The notes below the pieces were generated by a model. The model searched no databases. It had not been told where the DNA came from and worked only from the letters and a program-made list of their open reading frames with translations. A program made the position numbers and the translations under genes. A DNA stretch of 32,555 nt. Source: DAOVQB01 sp023128935. Lineage in GTDB: Bacteria > Eisenbacteria > RBG-16-71-46 > CAIMUX01 > WJJG01. The stretch lies in NCBI GenBank assembly GCA_030628905.1, contig DAOVQB010000027.1:1-32555 (forward strand), written 5' to 3'. Of this stretch, positions 7,548 to 16,242 are shown one piece after another. Numbering within the stretch: position 1 is the first letter of the stretch; every line of letters begins with the position of its first letter.

Positions 7548-8621
7548 ATGGAAATCCCGCGTGAGCTGATACACAGACTTCCGAAAACAGATCTGCATAT
7601 TCACCTGGACGGATCCCTGAGGCCTTCCACGCTCCTGGAACTGGGGGAGACCTGCCACGTCGAGATGCCTTTCACCTCACCTGAGGGAATTCGCACCTAC
7701 CTGAGCAAGGCGGCAGCTGGCGATCTGAAGCATTATCTCAGCGTCTTTGACCTCACATTGAGCGTGATGCAGTCCGAAGAGACCCTGCGCCGCCTTGCCT
7801 ATGAACTGGCTGTGGATGCAGCAAGGGAGAACGTCCGTTACATGGAGGTGCGCTTCTCCCCGATCCTGCACGAGCGCAACGGCCTGACATGGTCGAAGAT
7901 CGTTCAAGCAGTGCTCGATGGACTCCGGGAGGCTGAAGACCGCTATGTCATCCGCACCGGAGTGATCCTGTGCGGTATCCGGACTATGACACCGGCCATG
8001 AGCCTTCAACTGGCCGACACTACCGTTTCCTTCAAGGACAACGGCGTCGTGGGATTCGACCTGGCAGGCGCAGAGAAAGACTATCCCGCCAAGGACCACC
8101 TGGAAGCATTCTACCGCATCCGCAATAGCAATGTGAGCAGCACTGTCCACGCCGGGGAGGACTTCGGCCCGCCTTCGATCCACCAGGCGATCCACTACTG
8201 CGGTGCGCACCGGATCGGCCACGGGACATTGCTCTGGCAGGATCGAGACCTCATGAACTATGTCAACGATCACCGCATTCCGCTAGAGATGTGCTTGACG
8301 AGCAATGTGCAGATTGGCGTGGCACCCAATATCAGGGAACACCCCTTCCGCTTGTACTTCGAAGCGGGCCTGCGTGTGACACTCAATACCGACAATCGCC
8401 TGATCTCCGATACAACCATGACCGCTGAGCTGGACCTCGCCTGCCGCAATTTCCACCTGAGCGTCTATGACCTGCGCGGGATCTTGATCAATGGCTTCAA
8501 GAGCGCTTTTCTCCCCCACCGGGAGAAGGTCACCCTGCTGCGGAGCGCCATCGACGATATGGACCGGCTCTTCGAGGAATACTTCCCGGGCAGCTACCGG
8601 CGCCTACGTTCCTTCATCTAG
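7548..8621 (+). CDS. add: Adenosine deaminase
   Basis: Hydrolyses adenosine and deoxyadenosine to inosine and deoxyinosine. The 357 residues show the metal ligands H17/H19 in KTDLHIHLDGS, the TVHAGEDFGPP segment with the proton-donor Glu, the AHRIGHGTLL motif with its His, and the second metal Asp in VTLNTDNRLIS. The last motif reads NTDNR where the classical enzymes read NTDDP; this variant is common in one bacterial subgroup. ATG at 7548 follows GCGAGGAAAACT. The gene shares direction with the upstream deaminase across a 100-base spacer with two hairpins, so they are probably co-transcribed. The product inosine would feed hypoxanthine to Hpt after phosphorolysis, though no phosphorylase is in the window. 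Confidence 0.93.
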   Translation: MEIPRELIHRLPKTDLHIHLDGSLRPSTLLELGETCHVEMPFTSPEGIRTYLSKAAAGDLKHYLSVFDLTLSVMQSEETLRRLAYELAVDAARENVRYMEVRFSPILHERNGLTWSKIVQAVLDGLREAEDRYVIRTGVILCGIRTMTPAMSLQLADTTVSFKDNGVVGFDLAGAEKDYPAKDHLEAFYRIRNSNVSSTVHAGEDFGPPSIHQAIHYCGAHRIGHGTLLWQDRDLMNYVNDHRIPLEMCLTSNVQIGVAPNIREHPFRLYFEAGLRVTLNTDNRLISDTTMTAELDLACRNFHLSVYDLRGILINGFKSAFLPHREKVTLLRSAIDDMDRLFEEYFPGSYRRLRSFI

Positions 8622-8768
8622 CCCGCATTGCTCACTACGCTCCGCCGAGGCCGGGTCTGCTACTCGGTAACCTTTGCGGCTGAAGATGGGCCCGCGTCGT
8701 CGTCGCGCCTTCCTCAGGCGGGCGCATCGGCGCCCTCGGTACGTCACAGTATTTATGGACCGGGGTAC

Positions 8769-10763
8769 TTAGATTGACCCCGCGAGCTTTTCCCACTGCT
8801 CATAGAGAACGGCAAGTTTCTCTTCAACTTCCCGCAATTGCTGCAGATACAGCTCTGCCTTCTCCTTGTTTGTGAAGAACTCAGGACTGCCCATAGCTTC
8901 CGTGAAGCGCCGCTTGCGATCCTCGAGGTCCGCTATCTCTGCCTCGAGCTGCGCCACGGCGCGCTCTGCACGCCGAAGCCTGGATGCTGCCCGCTTTTGC
9001 GCCTGCCGGCCTTGCGTTGCAGGGATGGGTTGCGGCGCCTTTGATCCGGCTCCCGGGCTGCCCGCTCTACCAGGCGGGCCATTGGCATCACCGGGCGCCG
9101 CTTGGAGGACTCTCATCTGTCCGCGTGGGCTGCCAGATCCTTCCCCACTGGCTGAGGCCTTGGCGCAGCTCCACAGATAGGACTCATAGCCGCCTGGGTG
9201 CTCCCGTACGGTTCCCCCACCGACTTCGATGACATGATCCGCAAGTGAGGCCAGGAAGTGCCGGTCGTGAGCGACAAACACCACCGTGCCTTCATAGGCC
9301 CGCAAGGCATCGAGCAGGGCATCCTTCGAGGGAATGTCCAGGTGATTGGTCGGCTCATCGAGCAGGAGCAGATTCGACGGACGCACGAAGAGACATGCCA
9401 GGGCCAGCCGGTTGCACTCGCCACCGCTCAGCACGGAAACCAGCTTGTCCACCGCGTCCCCAGAGAATAGGAACCCCCCCAGCAGCCGCCGCACCTGGGG
9501 GACAAAGTCGTTGGGCGCACGCCGCATGACGGTGTCCAGCACCGATAGCGAGCGATCCAGGTGCGCCGTATGATCCTGCGCAAAGAAGGCCAGGTTGACA
9601 TTGTGTCCGACCATCCGCTCACCGCCGTCCAGTTGCTCATGCCCGGCCAGGGCACGCAACAGGGTGGACTTGCCCGCTCCGTTTGGTCCAACCAGAGCCA
9701 CGCGCGCCCCCCTGAGGATACGCAAGTCCACGTCGCGTAGCACCAGGTTGTCCCCATAGGCTTTGCGCGCGCCATGCAACGCTAGCACTGCCTTTCCCGA
9801 GCGGGAACATGGCGGCAGAGGGACAACGACGCTGCGCTGGTGTGTCTCCGGCGGGGTAAGCCGCTTCATTTTCCCCAGCATCTTAATCCGGCTCTGCACC
9901 TGGGTGGCCTTGGTGTTCTTGTACCGAAAGCGCTCGATAAAGCGCGTAAGCCGGCGGATCTCATCCTGTTGACGCTCGTAGGCCTGCTGGCGCAGCATGA
10001 GGCGCTTCTCGCTTTCCTTCTCAAAGGCCGAGTAGTTGCCCGTATACTCCTCCAGACGGCCATCCGTGATCTCGGTCACCCTTGACACAGTCACATCCAG
10101 GAAATAGCGGTCGTGGGAGACGAGCACCACCGCATATGGGTAGTCACTGAGGTAGCCCTCGAGCCATTCCCGCGCTTCCAAGTCCAGATGATTGGTCGGC
10201 TCATCCAGCAGAAGCAGCTGAGGCTTCTGTAGAAGGACCCGGGCCAGTGCGGCCCGCATTTGCCAGCCGCCTGAGAGCGTTGAGACAGAAACGTCAAAGT
10301 CACAGGTACGAAAACCAAGACCAGTTAGGACCGCATGCACTTGGCGATCCACCTCGTGGGAACCGAGAATCGACAGGCGCTCAAAGATTTCGCTCTGCCT
10401 AGCCACAAGGCGCTGCAATGACGCCTCCCCCTGCTCCAGTCGGGAGAGCCGTGCTCCCAAGCGCCTCTGTTCCTCCTGGAGTTCCAGGATCTCATCAAAC
10501 GCCCGGTGGGCCTCCTCACGGACCGTTCCCTCGCCTATCACGAAGCCCGTTTGCGCCAGGTAACCCACACGGAGTCCTTTGGGCTTGGAGACCGTACCTT
10601 CATCGGGACTCTCAAGGCCGCAGACGATGCGCAGCAGCGTGGTCTTGCCCGTACCGTTGGCGCCGACCAACGCCACACAGTCCCTCGGTCCCAGGAACCA
10701 GCTCGCATCCCGAAAGAGCCGCTGGCCTCCGAAGGTTTTTGACAAACCTTGAACTTTGATCAT
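8769..10763 (-). CDS. ABC-F family ATPase (ribosome-associated type)
   Basis: Soluble twin-ATPase protein without membrane segments; ABC-F proteins act at the ribosomal E site as translation factors or antibiotic-protection factors. ATPase 1 has GANGTGKT (residues 34-41), LSGGWQMR and LLLLDEPTNHLDLE; ATPase 2 has GPNGAGKST, LSGGECNR and LLLLDEPTNHLDI. The inter-domain arm (LTRFIERFRYKNTKATQVQSRIK and neighbours) is the tRNA-contacting linker that defines the family. A low-complexity Gly/Ser/Pro stretch leads to a C-terminal coiled coil of about 80 residues, as in Uup-like members. The frame starts at a GTG at 10772, but the ATG at 10763 lies six bases after AAGGTG and was chosen (664 residues). 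No resistance context is seen, so housekeeping translation quality control is more likely. Confidence 0.92.
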   Translation of the reverse strand: MIKVQGLSKTFGGQRLFRDASWFLGPRDCVALVGANGTGKTTLLRIVCGLESPDEGTVSKPKGLRVGYLAQTGFVIGEGTVREEAHRAFDEILELQEEQRRLGARLSRLEQGEASLQRLVARQSEIFERLSILGSHEVDRQVHAVLTGLGFRTCDFDVSVSTLSGGWQMRAALARVLLQKPQLLLLDEPTNHLDLEAREWLEGYLSDYPYAVVLVSHDRYFLDVTVSRVTEITDGRLEEYTGNYSAFEKESEKRLMLRQQAYERQQDEIRRLTRFIERFRYKNTKATQVQSRIKMLGKMKRLTPPETHQRSVVVPLPPCSRSGKAVLALHGARKAYGDNLVLRDVDLRILRGARVALVGPNGAGKSTLLRALAGHEQLDGGERMVGHNVNLAFFAQDHTAHLDRSLSVLDTVMRRAPNDFVPQVRRLLGGFLFSGDAVDKLVSVLSGGECNRLALACLFVRPSNLLLLDEPTNHLDIPSKDALLDALRAYEGTVVFVAHDRHFLASLADHVIEVGGGTVREHPGGYESYLWSCAKASASGEGSGSPRGQMRVLQAAPGDANGPPGRAGSPGAGSKAPQPIPATQGRQAQKRAASRLRRAERAVAQLEAEIADLEDRKRRFTEAMGSPEFFTNKEKAELYLQQLREVEEKLAVLYEQWEKLAGSI

Positions 10764-10898
10764 TCTGCGCACCTTAGCGCAAAGAGAAGACCAGGGACAA
10801 CGCCCCGGTCAGCCAGCGGGGTAGGATCGATCGGTAAAGACTCCCAGCAACGGGCCAGGGCGTGCGCCCAGATGCGCACCCCCTGCCAGGAGATCGGA

Positions 10899-11348
10899 TC
10901 AAGCGGCATCCGTCATTGGTTGAGACCTCTTCCTGCGACGCTCCTCCATCCAGTCCGTCGCATCCCGAGACAGCCACGTGCTCACTTTATCCAGAAGTTC
11001 CTGGCGGCGGATTGGCTTGGACATGTAGTCATCGCAGCCAGCCTGGAGCGTTTTTTCAGCATCCCCCTTCATGGCCTGCGCCGTCAGCGCCAGGATTGGA
11101 ACACCATCATAAGAATCATCCTTGATCAGCTCCGCGGCCGTCTTGTAACCGTCCATCACGGGCATCATCATATCGAGTAGAATGATGTCGGGCCGTCGCT
11201 TCCTAGCCACTTCCAGAACCAGCTGGCCGTTCTCCACAATCGTGACCTCATAGTTCCCGCTCTCAAGAATCGCCCTGAAGACATACTGGTTTGTTGTCTC
11301 ATCCTCGGCAAGCAGTATGTACGACCCTTTCGTACCTGGCTCGGTCAT
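10899..11348 (-). CDS. Stand-alone response-regulator receiver protein
   Basis: Single receiver domain with no output domain, 149 residues. Key residues are in place: acidic pair E15-D16 in LLAEDE, phosphoacceptor D59 in IILLDMMMPVMDG, T89 in ILALTAQAMKGD and K111 in YMSKPI. The sequence style (TTNQYVFRAILE, MKGDAEKTLQAGCDDYMSKP) is that of receivers fused to or partnered with hybrid kinases. The frame can start at a GTG at 11354, but the ATG at 11348 has GGAGGAG five bases upstream. A basic tail after residue 130 ends the protein. It follows the hybrid histidine kinase gene by 30 bases on the same strand, so the two form an operon, with phosphotransfer between them likely. No DNA-binding domain, so it must act through protein contacts. 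Confidence 0.9.
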   Translation of the reverse strand: MTEPGTKGSYILLAEDETTNQYVFRAILESGNYEVTIVENGQLVLEVARKRRPDIILLDMMMPVMDGYKTAAELIKDDSYDGVPILALTAQAMKGDAEKTLQAGCDDYMSKPIRRQELLDKVSTWLSRDATDWMEERRRKRSQPMTDAA

Positions 11349-11378
11349 CGACACTCCTCCTCCCAGTAGAATTATCCT

Positions 11379-13139
11379 CTATGCCGCGTTTCCTAACCCA
11401 CCCCCAGGGACCGCGCTTCTCTTTTCGGGCATTTCCGGCCCTCCGGCCGCGGTCGGCTCTTCCAGGATGCTGGAGATAAGATCCAGCAAGTCCTGCACCT
11501 TGTGTTCACGCTTCGTGAATATCGTATGAACCAACGAACTGAGAATGGCAGCCTCATCTTCAGCAGGTTCCCTATCCATGCTGACGATTACAGGAAGCGT
11601 CCTTAGATCCGGATTGCGTTCTACCCGCCTGAGCAATCGAATGCCGTCACCGCTTTCTGAACGCAAGTCAAGCAGGACAAGATTCACTCGGCCGTGTCGG
11701 AGGATCGTGATCGCCTCCTGACCATCCAGAGCAGTGAGAACCGTGAACCCCAGCCGTCTCAAATAGCGCCCCATGACGCCCGCCTCAACTATGTCGCTGT
11801 CTACAATCAGGATGCACGCCTGGCTGGTACACGATTCCCGGCGATGAGTCACCCGCTGGGCAAACTCCACATCGCGCATGGACCCGATGCCCTCGTCACG
11901 CACATCGTCGCCCACTTCCCTGGCTCCGGCCTGGATGCCAAGGGGGGTCAGGAATGAGAAACGCGACCCCTCGTCGATCACGCTCTCGACCCAGATCTCC
12001 CCTCCCATCAGATCGATCAGCTTCTTGCTGATCGCCAACCCCAGCCCCGTGCCCTTTTGTGACAGCAATCGCTCATCATGAACCTGGCGGAACTCTTGAA
12101 ATATGTGGGACTGACACTCAGGGGGAATTCCGGGGCCGGTGTCACGGATCTCAACTTGGAGCAGGTCCTTCTCCCGGAGCATGCGAATCTGTGCTGTGAC
12201 CGATCCGGATTGTGTGAACTTTATCGCGTTGCCAACCAGGTTGATCAACACTTGGCGGAGCTTCTCGATGTCCAGATAGGCTTCCACACCTTCGCCCTCG
12301 GCCTCGATCCTAAAGTCCAGGTCCTTCTCTTCGGCCAGCGGCCGCAACCCCTGGCAGGCGGTCACGAGCTCATCGACGACCTTGATCTTCTTCTTCCTAA
12401 GCTCCATGCGACCTGCTTCGATCTTCGAAAGATCGAGCACCTTGTTGATCAGATTCAGAAGATTCTCACCACTCGAGAGGATCATCGACGCCTGCTTGAT
12501 CTGCTCATTGTTCATGGGCCCCGCGACTTTGTCTCGCAGCATTTCGGACAGGGCGAGGATCGCGTTGAGGGGCGTCCTCAGTTCGTGAGATACGGATGCC
12601 AGGAAGGCGCTTTTCAGCTGATCCAGCTCCTTGAGCTTTTCGTTCTGAAATGCAAGGGCAAGATTCTTCTGGGTTACCTCCTCGGTCTTCAGCTGGATGG
12701 TTTCCTCGAGCCTACGGTTCTCCTCTTCGAGTTCCATGCGCGAGGACTCCATACGATCCGCGATCGCGTGGACTGCCTGTCCGAAGGCGACGATTTCGGC
12801 ATCCCCGCCTATCGACACAGGCGGCTCATGCTGCCCAGCCGCCACTGCCCGGGCCGCCCTGAGCAGCTGGTCTAGCGACCGGAGGGCCCTTCGCGAAATC
12901 AGTAGGATGGCGCTGGCTCCCAGCATGCCCACAACCACCACCCCGGCGAGCACGATGCTCAGGGGGCTCCGCGCGAGCGCACCGGACGCTTCATCCGCCT
13001 GCCACAGGAGACTCCCCAGCAGGATCATGGCCGCCAACCCCGGAGCCAGAAAGCCAAGGACTGCGGCGAGCAGCTTGTCCCGCAGCAAGGTCGGAAGACG
13101 AATGGATCTGAGCTTGATCAAGGCCTTGTCCCGCTTCAT
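11379..13139 (-). CDS. Membrane hybrid histidine kinase with C-terminal receiver
   Basis: Two membrane segments (about residues 24-47 and 60-82) with only a very short stretch between them, then a HAMP-like linker, a coiled coil (130-175), HisKA with phospho-His H185 in SVSHELRTPLN, and the ATPase domain with N-box LVGNAIKFTQ (about 301-310), G1 DTGPGIP (333-339) and G2 GTGLGLAI (363-370). A receiver follows at about 443-560: D447 in LIVDSD, phosphoacceptor D491 in LVLLDLRSESGDG and K543. The second acidic-pair residue is Ser448, and the region after D491 is atypical, so the receiver may be weakened. The near absence of a periplasmic loop suggests sensing inside the membrane or cytoplasm. No clear ribosome binding site precedes the ATG. 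The receiver gene lies 30 bases downstream. Confidence 0.92.
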   Translation of the reverse strand: MKRDKALIKLRSIRLPTLLRDKLLAAVLGFLAPGLAAMILLGSLLWQADEASGALARSPLSIVLAGVVVVGMLGASAILLISRRALRSLDQLLRAARAVAAGQHEPPVSIGGDAEIVAFGQAVHAIADRMESSRMELEEENRRLEETIQLKTEEVTQKNLALAFQNEKLKELDQLKSAFLASVSHELRTPLNAILALSEMLRDKVAGPMNNEQIKQASMILSSGENLLNLINKVLDLSKIEAGRMELRKKKIKVVDELVTACQGLRPLAEEKDLDFRIEAEGEGVEAYLDIEKLRQVLINLVGNAIKFTQSGSVTAQIRMLREKDLLQVEIRDTGPGIPPECQSHIFQEFRQVHDERLLSQKGTGLGLAISKKLIDLMGGEIWVESVIDEGSRFSFLTPLGIQAGAREVGDDVRDEGIGSMRDVEFAQRVTHRRESCTSQACILIVDSDIVEAGVMGRYLRRLGFTVLTALDGQEAITILRHGRVNLVLLDLRSESGDGIRLLRRVERNPDLRTLPVIVSMDREPAEDEAAILSSLVHTIFTKREHKVQDLLDLISSILEEPTAAGGPEMPEKRSAVPGGGLGNAA

Positions 13140-13365
13140 TGCGCTTTAACCCGGAACCGGACCAGCAACGATCCAGCACCGACCCCTTTATGGCGCCGAT
13201 AGTCTCGGCCACCGGGAGCCTTCCATAAGGCGTACCCGCCATCATGGGTGGCTCTATCCCAGACAATCCTTCCCCCCGTAACGATCGACCGCATCTAGCG
13301 TTCGTTGAGCGAAACGCGTTGGAATTCCTACGCTCCGGATCACTGGTTCGCTGACCGGACCACAA

Positions 13366-14214
13366 TCAAATCTCTTCCCGGCTGCGGATGCGCAGCCCTG
13401 CCGATCCCTGCCCCAACCTGCAGGCAGCTGTCCGAGGATCGTGCACGAAGACAAGCAGGCCATCTTGTGCAAGCACCTCGGCAAGCAAGGTCATCTTCTC
13501 CTCGGCCAGCCGCTCCGGCCACATGTCATAGGCGGTCCCATATGCCGGGCGAACGTGCGCCAGTGTGGGGATTAGATCGGATGGATAGTACAGGCGATCA
13601 GCATTTCCGCGCACAACAACCATCTGCAGTCCCCGGGTGTGGCCATCCGTTGGACGCACGGTGATGCGGGGAAGGATCTCTGTTTCTCCGTCGAGCAATC
13701 TGAGATCCATATGTTCCAGTATCGCGAGATCCTGCGGGCGGAAGCTGCCGCTTTCCAGCGGGCCAGGCGCAGATGCTTTCTCCCAATGGGTTCTTTGGAT
13801 GTACACGCGCGCGCGAGGCAGCGCAGGCCCCAGAGTGCTTCCGGCATCGCGGATGCAGACGCCTGAGGAATGATCGAAGTGCAGGTGTGTGAGGATCAGA
13901 TGTCCGATGTCGCGCGCATCAACCCCTTCTGCCTGGAGGGCTGCACGCAGATCCCCTTCCAGTAACTCGATCCCCAACCGGTGCGCTTCATCTGGCGTGT
14001 AATCACTCCCCATGCCCGCCTCCACAAGGAGCAATTCCCCACCTGTACGCAGCAGAAGGGCGCGAATCACAAGCGGGATCCGGTTGCTCCCATTGGCCTG
14101 CGCACATTTACTCCAAAGAGACTTCGGTACTTGCCCGAACATCGTGCCGCCATCAAGCCGGAACCGGCTCAGGATCAGGCTCTTGGCCTCTATGCCTCCC
14201 AGATCCACCCACAT
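13366..14214 (-). CDS. Metallo-beta-lactamase-fold hydrolase (lactonase-like)
   Basis: Binuclear metal hydrolase of unknown substrate. The motif HLHFDH supplies H110, H112, D114 and H115; H192 is in DGHTRG, D213 in YYPSDLIP and H258 in VFVHDP, so all metal ligands are present. Overall layout resembles N-acyl-homoserine-lactone lactonase-like proteins, but substrate cannot be deduced. The reading frame stays open upstream to 14388, but that part is made of four 20-bp tandem repeats; because 20 is not a multiple of three it is unlikely to be coding. The start is either ATG 14214 (used here, 282 residues) or TTG 14220, which has AAGGAG at a better distance of seven bases. The gene stands alone, 226 bases upstream of the histidine kinase start. 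Confidence 0.82.
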   Translation of the reverse strand: MWVDLGGIEAKSLILSRFRLDGGTMFGQVPKSLWSKCAQANGSNRIPLVIRALLLRTGGELLLVEAGMGSDYTPDEAHRLGIELLEGDLRAALQAEGVDARDIGHLILTHLHFDHSSGVCIRDAGSTLGPALPRARVYIQRTHWEKASAPGPLESGSFRPQDLAILEHMDLRLLDGETEILPRITVRPTDGHTRGLQMVVVRGNADRLYYPSDLIPTLAHVRPAYGTAYDMWPERLAEEKMTLLAEVLAQDGLLVFVHDPRTAACRLGQGSAGLRIRSREEI

Positions 14215-14260
14215 GCTCAATGCTCTTCTCCTTCCCAAAGGCCCGAGTGTGGCAGCATGC

Positions 14261-14340
14261 CATGTGCGCCAGATGAATGCCATAGGCGCCAGATGAATGC
14301 CATGTGCGCCAGATGAATGCCACGCGCGCCAGATGAGCTC
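14261..14340. repeat. Four tandem 20-bp repeats upstream of the MBL-fold gene
   Basis: Units begin at 14261, 14281, 14301 and 14321. Units 1 and 3 are identical (CATGTGCGCCAGATGAATGC); unit 2 differs at two or three positions and unit 4 at its ends. The array ends 47 bases before the MBL-fold ATG in the 351-base divergent gap shared with the DUF1573 operon (14215-14565). A 20-bp period is close to two helical turns, so every unit would face the same side of the DNA, as in arrays of protein-binding sites. The rest of the gap holds the rightward promoter and a weak 6-bp inverted repeat (14398-14422). Confidence 0.85.
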
Positions 14341-14450
14341 CGACGCACCGGGATTAGATCGGCCTGCGGGAGCCCGGCTGTCGATCACACCGCTGAACCT
14401 CTAGGGACCCCGCGTGTAGAGGTAAGGACAGCCAGGCGGTCATGGCGGAA

Positions 14451-14479
14451 TTGACCATGCGCCCCAGGACTCGTAAACT
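14451..14479 (+). promoter_or_regulatory. Sigma-70-type promoter of the DUF1573 operon
   Basis: TTGACC (14451-14456) and TAAACT (14474-14479) are separated by exactly 17 bases, matching the primary sigma consensus at 5 of 6 and 4 of 6 positions. Transcription would start near 14486, about 80 bases before the DUF1573 start. The second clear promoter in the window, ahead of the tRNAs, has the same -35 hexamer. Confidence 0.6.
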
Positions 14480-14565
14480 CAGCGGTTCCATGCTGGGAGG
14501 CTGGAATCCTGCTGCCAGGTGAGCAGGGAGTTAGACGAGACATCGGGCAAGAGCGGGAGGTACGC

Positions 14566-15591
14566 ATGCGGCAGATGAGCATCATCACCGCCCTGGGCTT
14601 AGCGTTCCTGATCGGCGCGACGGAGACACTGGCCGGAGGCATCAAGATCAGCGGCCCGGTAATCGAACTCAGCCCCTCCACCTATGATTTCGGTACCTTG
14701 GCACAGGAATCCCTGCAAAGGCTTCAGGTCACGATCCGCAACAGTGGCACTGATGAGCTCTGTATTCTCAAGGTCGACAGCGACTGCGGCTGCGCAGTGG
14801 CCGAGCTTCCTGACAGTTCCATTGCGCCAGGAGACACGCTCGTCATGCGTGTGACGTTCACAACTAGGCACTACTCGGGCCGCATCGCCAAACATGTGTT
14901 CCTCAAGACCAATGATCCGGGTGCTCCCCAAGCCCGCCTGACACTCAAGGCCTTTGTGCGATCCAGAGTACTGATGCGGCCCGCGGCCCTCGACTTCGGG
15001 GATTTGCCTCGTGGCCAGACCGCCAGCCAAGTAGTTACGATCACGGCCGCAGCTGAAGACACCCTCCTTGTTCGAGAGATTGTCATCCCCAACGAGACCT
15101 TCGAGAACCACCTGGAGAGGCATGTTGAACGTGACAGCACGGTTTACCACCTTCGGATCAGCGTCCGCGCCGACGCTCCGGTGGGCCCCTTCTCGGCCAG
15201 GGCTGTTATCGAAACCAACCAACGCAGTGCAAAGCATCTGAGCCTCAGTCTGAAGGGGCAGATACACGGCTTCTTCAAGGCGGAACCTACGCTCTTAGCC
15301 CTTGGACAGTTGCGGCAGGGCATGGTGCGCCAACGCTCACTGCGTTTGATCGCCCAGCGCCCGGGTACCCACCATGTTCTCGGGGCAGTCTGCAGCAGCG
15401 AGAGGTTGAATGTGCATGTCACACCCATTGAAGAGGGACGCATCTACGAAATCACGGTCACTGTGCCGGTTGAGGTGCCCCGGGGCAAGATCCTCGCAAA
15501 GCTGCGGATCGAGACGGACGATCCGGATCAGCCCGAGCTCCTGATTCCTGTCCGGGGCAGTGTCCGCCGGGCGCGTGCGGAGGGATCATGA
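14566..15591 (+). CDS. Secreted DUF1573 (ASH-domain) protein
   Basis: Exported protein of unknown function. A short signal sequence (IITALGLAFLIGATETLAGG, residues 5-24) leads to three immunoglobulin-like ASH/DUF1573-type repeats. The first is clearest: STYDFGTLAQESLQ, then VTIRNSGTDELCILKVDSDCGC with the Cys-Gly-Cys that typifies DUF1573, then IAPGDTLVMRVTF. The second begins PAALDFGDLPRGQTA and the third TLLALGQLRQGMV. The cysteines sit in the first domain (three) and once in the third. ATG at 14566 follows GGGAGG by five bases. The stop overlaps the rhodanese start by 4 bases (ATGA), so the two are translationally coupled. Same cassette as the MauE-like gene; a role in envelope redox chemistry is inference from that company. 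Confidence 0.85.
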   Translation: MRQMSIITALGLAFLIGATETLAGGIKISGPVIELSPSTYDFGTLAQESLQRLQVTIRNSGTDELCILKVDSDCGCAVAELPDSSIAPGDTLVMRVTFTTRHYSGRIAKHVFLKTNDPGAPQARLTLKAFVRSRVLMRPAALDFGDLPRGQTASQVVTITAAAEDTLLVREIVIPNETFENHLERHVERDSTVYHLRISVRADAPVGPFSARAVIETNQRSAKHLSLSLKGQIHGFFKAEPTLLALGQLRQGMVRQRSLRLIAQRPGTHHVLGAVCSSERLNVHVTPIEEGRIYEITVTVPVEVPRGKILAKLRIETDDPDQPELLIPVRGSVRRARAEGS

Positions 15592-16169
15592 ACGCGCGAG
15601 GAAAAGACTCATTCCTGATCGCACTGCTCTTGCGAGCCCTCCCCCAGGGCCTCGTGCTGGTCGCCATCGGTGCGGCGGCTGGATTTGCCCTGAACCAGAC
15701 ACGCCTTGATCCGCTGCCGCTGAACCTACCAAGCAACTTGCTCCTGACCGAAAGCGGAGCGCAGGTGATTTTCCTGGGCAAGGCACGCCAGCTGTTTGAG
15801 GAAGGCAACTACATCTTCGTCGATGCCCGCCCGCAACAGGCGTTTCTGGAGCAACACATCGAAGGGGCTTTCTCTCTGCCGCTGGAGCATTTCGCGCGCT
15901 TGCACTTAGAACTTCAGGCCTGGACAGCGGGCCAACCAATCCTGATCTACGGCCGCGCCGCCGCTTCCCTCGTTCCGGACGATTTGGCCAGGCAGTTACA
16001 GAAAGCAGGCGAAGAACAGGTTGCCATGCTCGCCGTCGGATTCGAGGCCTGGCGCGATCGAGGTTATCCGGTGGAATCAGGCCCCGAAGGACTCCTTAGT
16101 GACGAGGACAGCTGGGGCAGCTTTCCGGATGACCTAGACCACGGTTCCTCGAGCGCTGAGAACCCCTAG
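15588..16169 (+). CDS. Membrane-anchored rhodanese-fold protein lacking all cysteines
   Basis: An N-terminal membrane segment (about residues 10-35, LLLRALPQGLVLVAIGAAAGFAL) anchors a rhodanese domain facing outward. Fold markers are visible: YIFVDARPQQAFLEQHIEGAFSLPL (D-A-R and H-I-x-G-A), then ILIYGRAAAS in the active-site loop position, then VAMLAVGFEAWRDRGYPVE. The loop normally reads C-R-x-G-x-R/S; here the catalytic Cys position is Gly, and the 193 residues contain no Cys at all, so sulfur transfer by the usual persulfide is impossible. The acidic, Ser-rich tail is unstructured-looking. It overlaps the DUF1573 gene by 4 bases and precedes the MauE-like gene by 73. A binding or scaffold role is inferred. 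Confidence 0.85.
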   Translation: MNARGKDSFLIALLLRALPQGLVLVAIGAAAGFALNQTRLDPLPLNLPSNLLLTESGAQVIFLGKARQLFEEGNYIFVDARPQQAFLEQHIEGAFSLPLEHFARLHLELQAWTAGQPILIYGRAAASLVPDDLARQLQKAGEEQVAMLAVGFEAWRDRGYPVESGPEGLLSDEDSWGSFPDDLDHGSSSAENP

Positions 16170-16242
16170 ACCGGATGCCTCACCAGACCTCGTCGCGAGA
16201 GCGCGTAGGCGCAAGCGAACGATCCATAGGGAGATAGGCAAG

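Noticed and set aside
8622..8768. Bidirectional terminator between adenosine deaminase and the ABC-F gene
   Set aside because: Several GC-rich partial inverted repeats exist (around 8704-8730) but none has a clean stem with a T-run on either strand.
13298..13317. Imperfect hairpin after the MBL-fold gene as a terminator
   Set aside because: The stem has a bulge and no T-run follows on the minus strand, and it lies about 50 bases past the stop.
12991..13365. 124-residue minus-strand frame upstream of the histidine kinase
   Set aside because: It overlaps the kinase N-terminus in another frame, has no recognisable motif or ribosome binding site, and composition is not convincing. The 226-base gap 13140-13365 otherwise holds nothing I can name.
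13140..13365. Riboswitch in the leader of the histidine kinase gene
   Set aside because: Small inverted repeats are present but none of the conserved cores of known riboswitch classes could be found.
14261..14340. CRISPR array
   Set aside because: The 20-bp units are contiguous with no unique spacers, and no cas genes are present.
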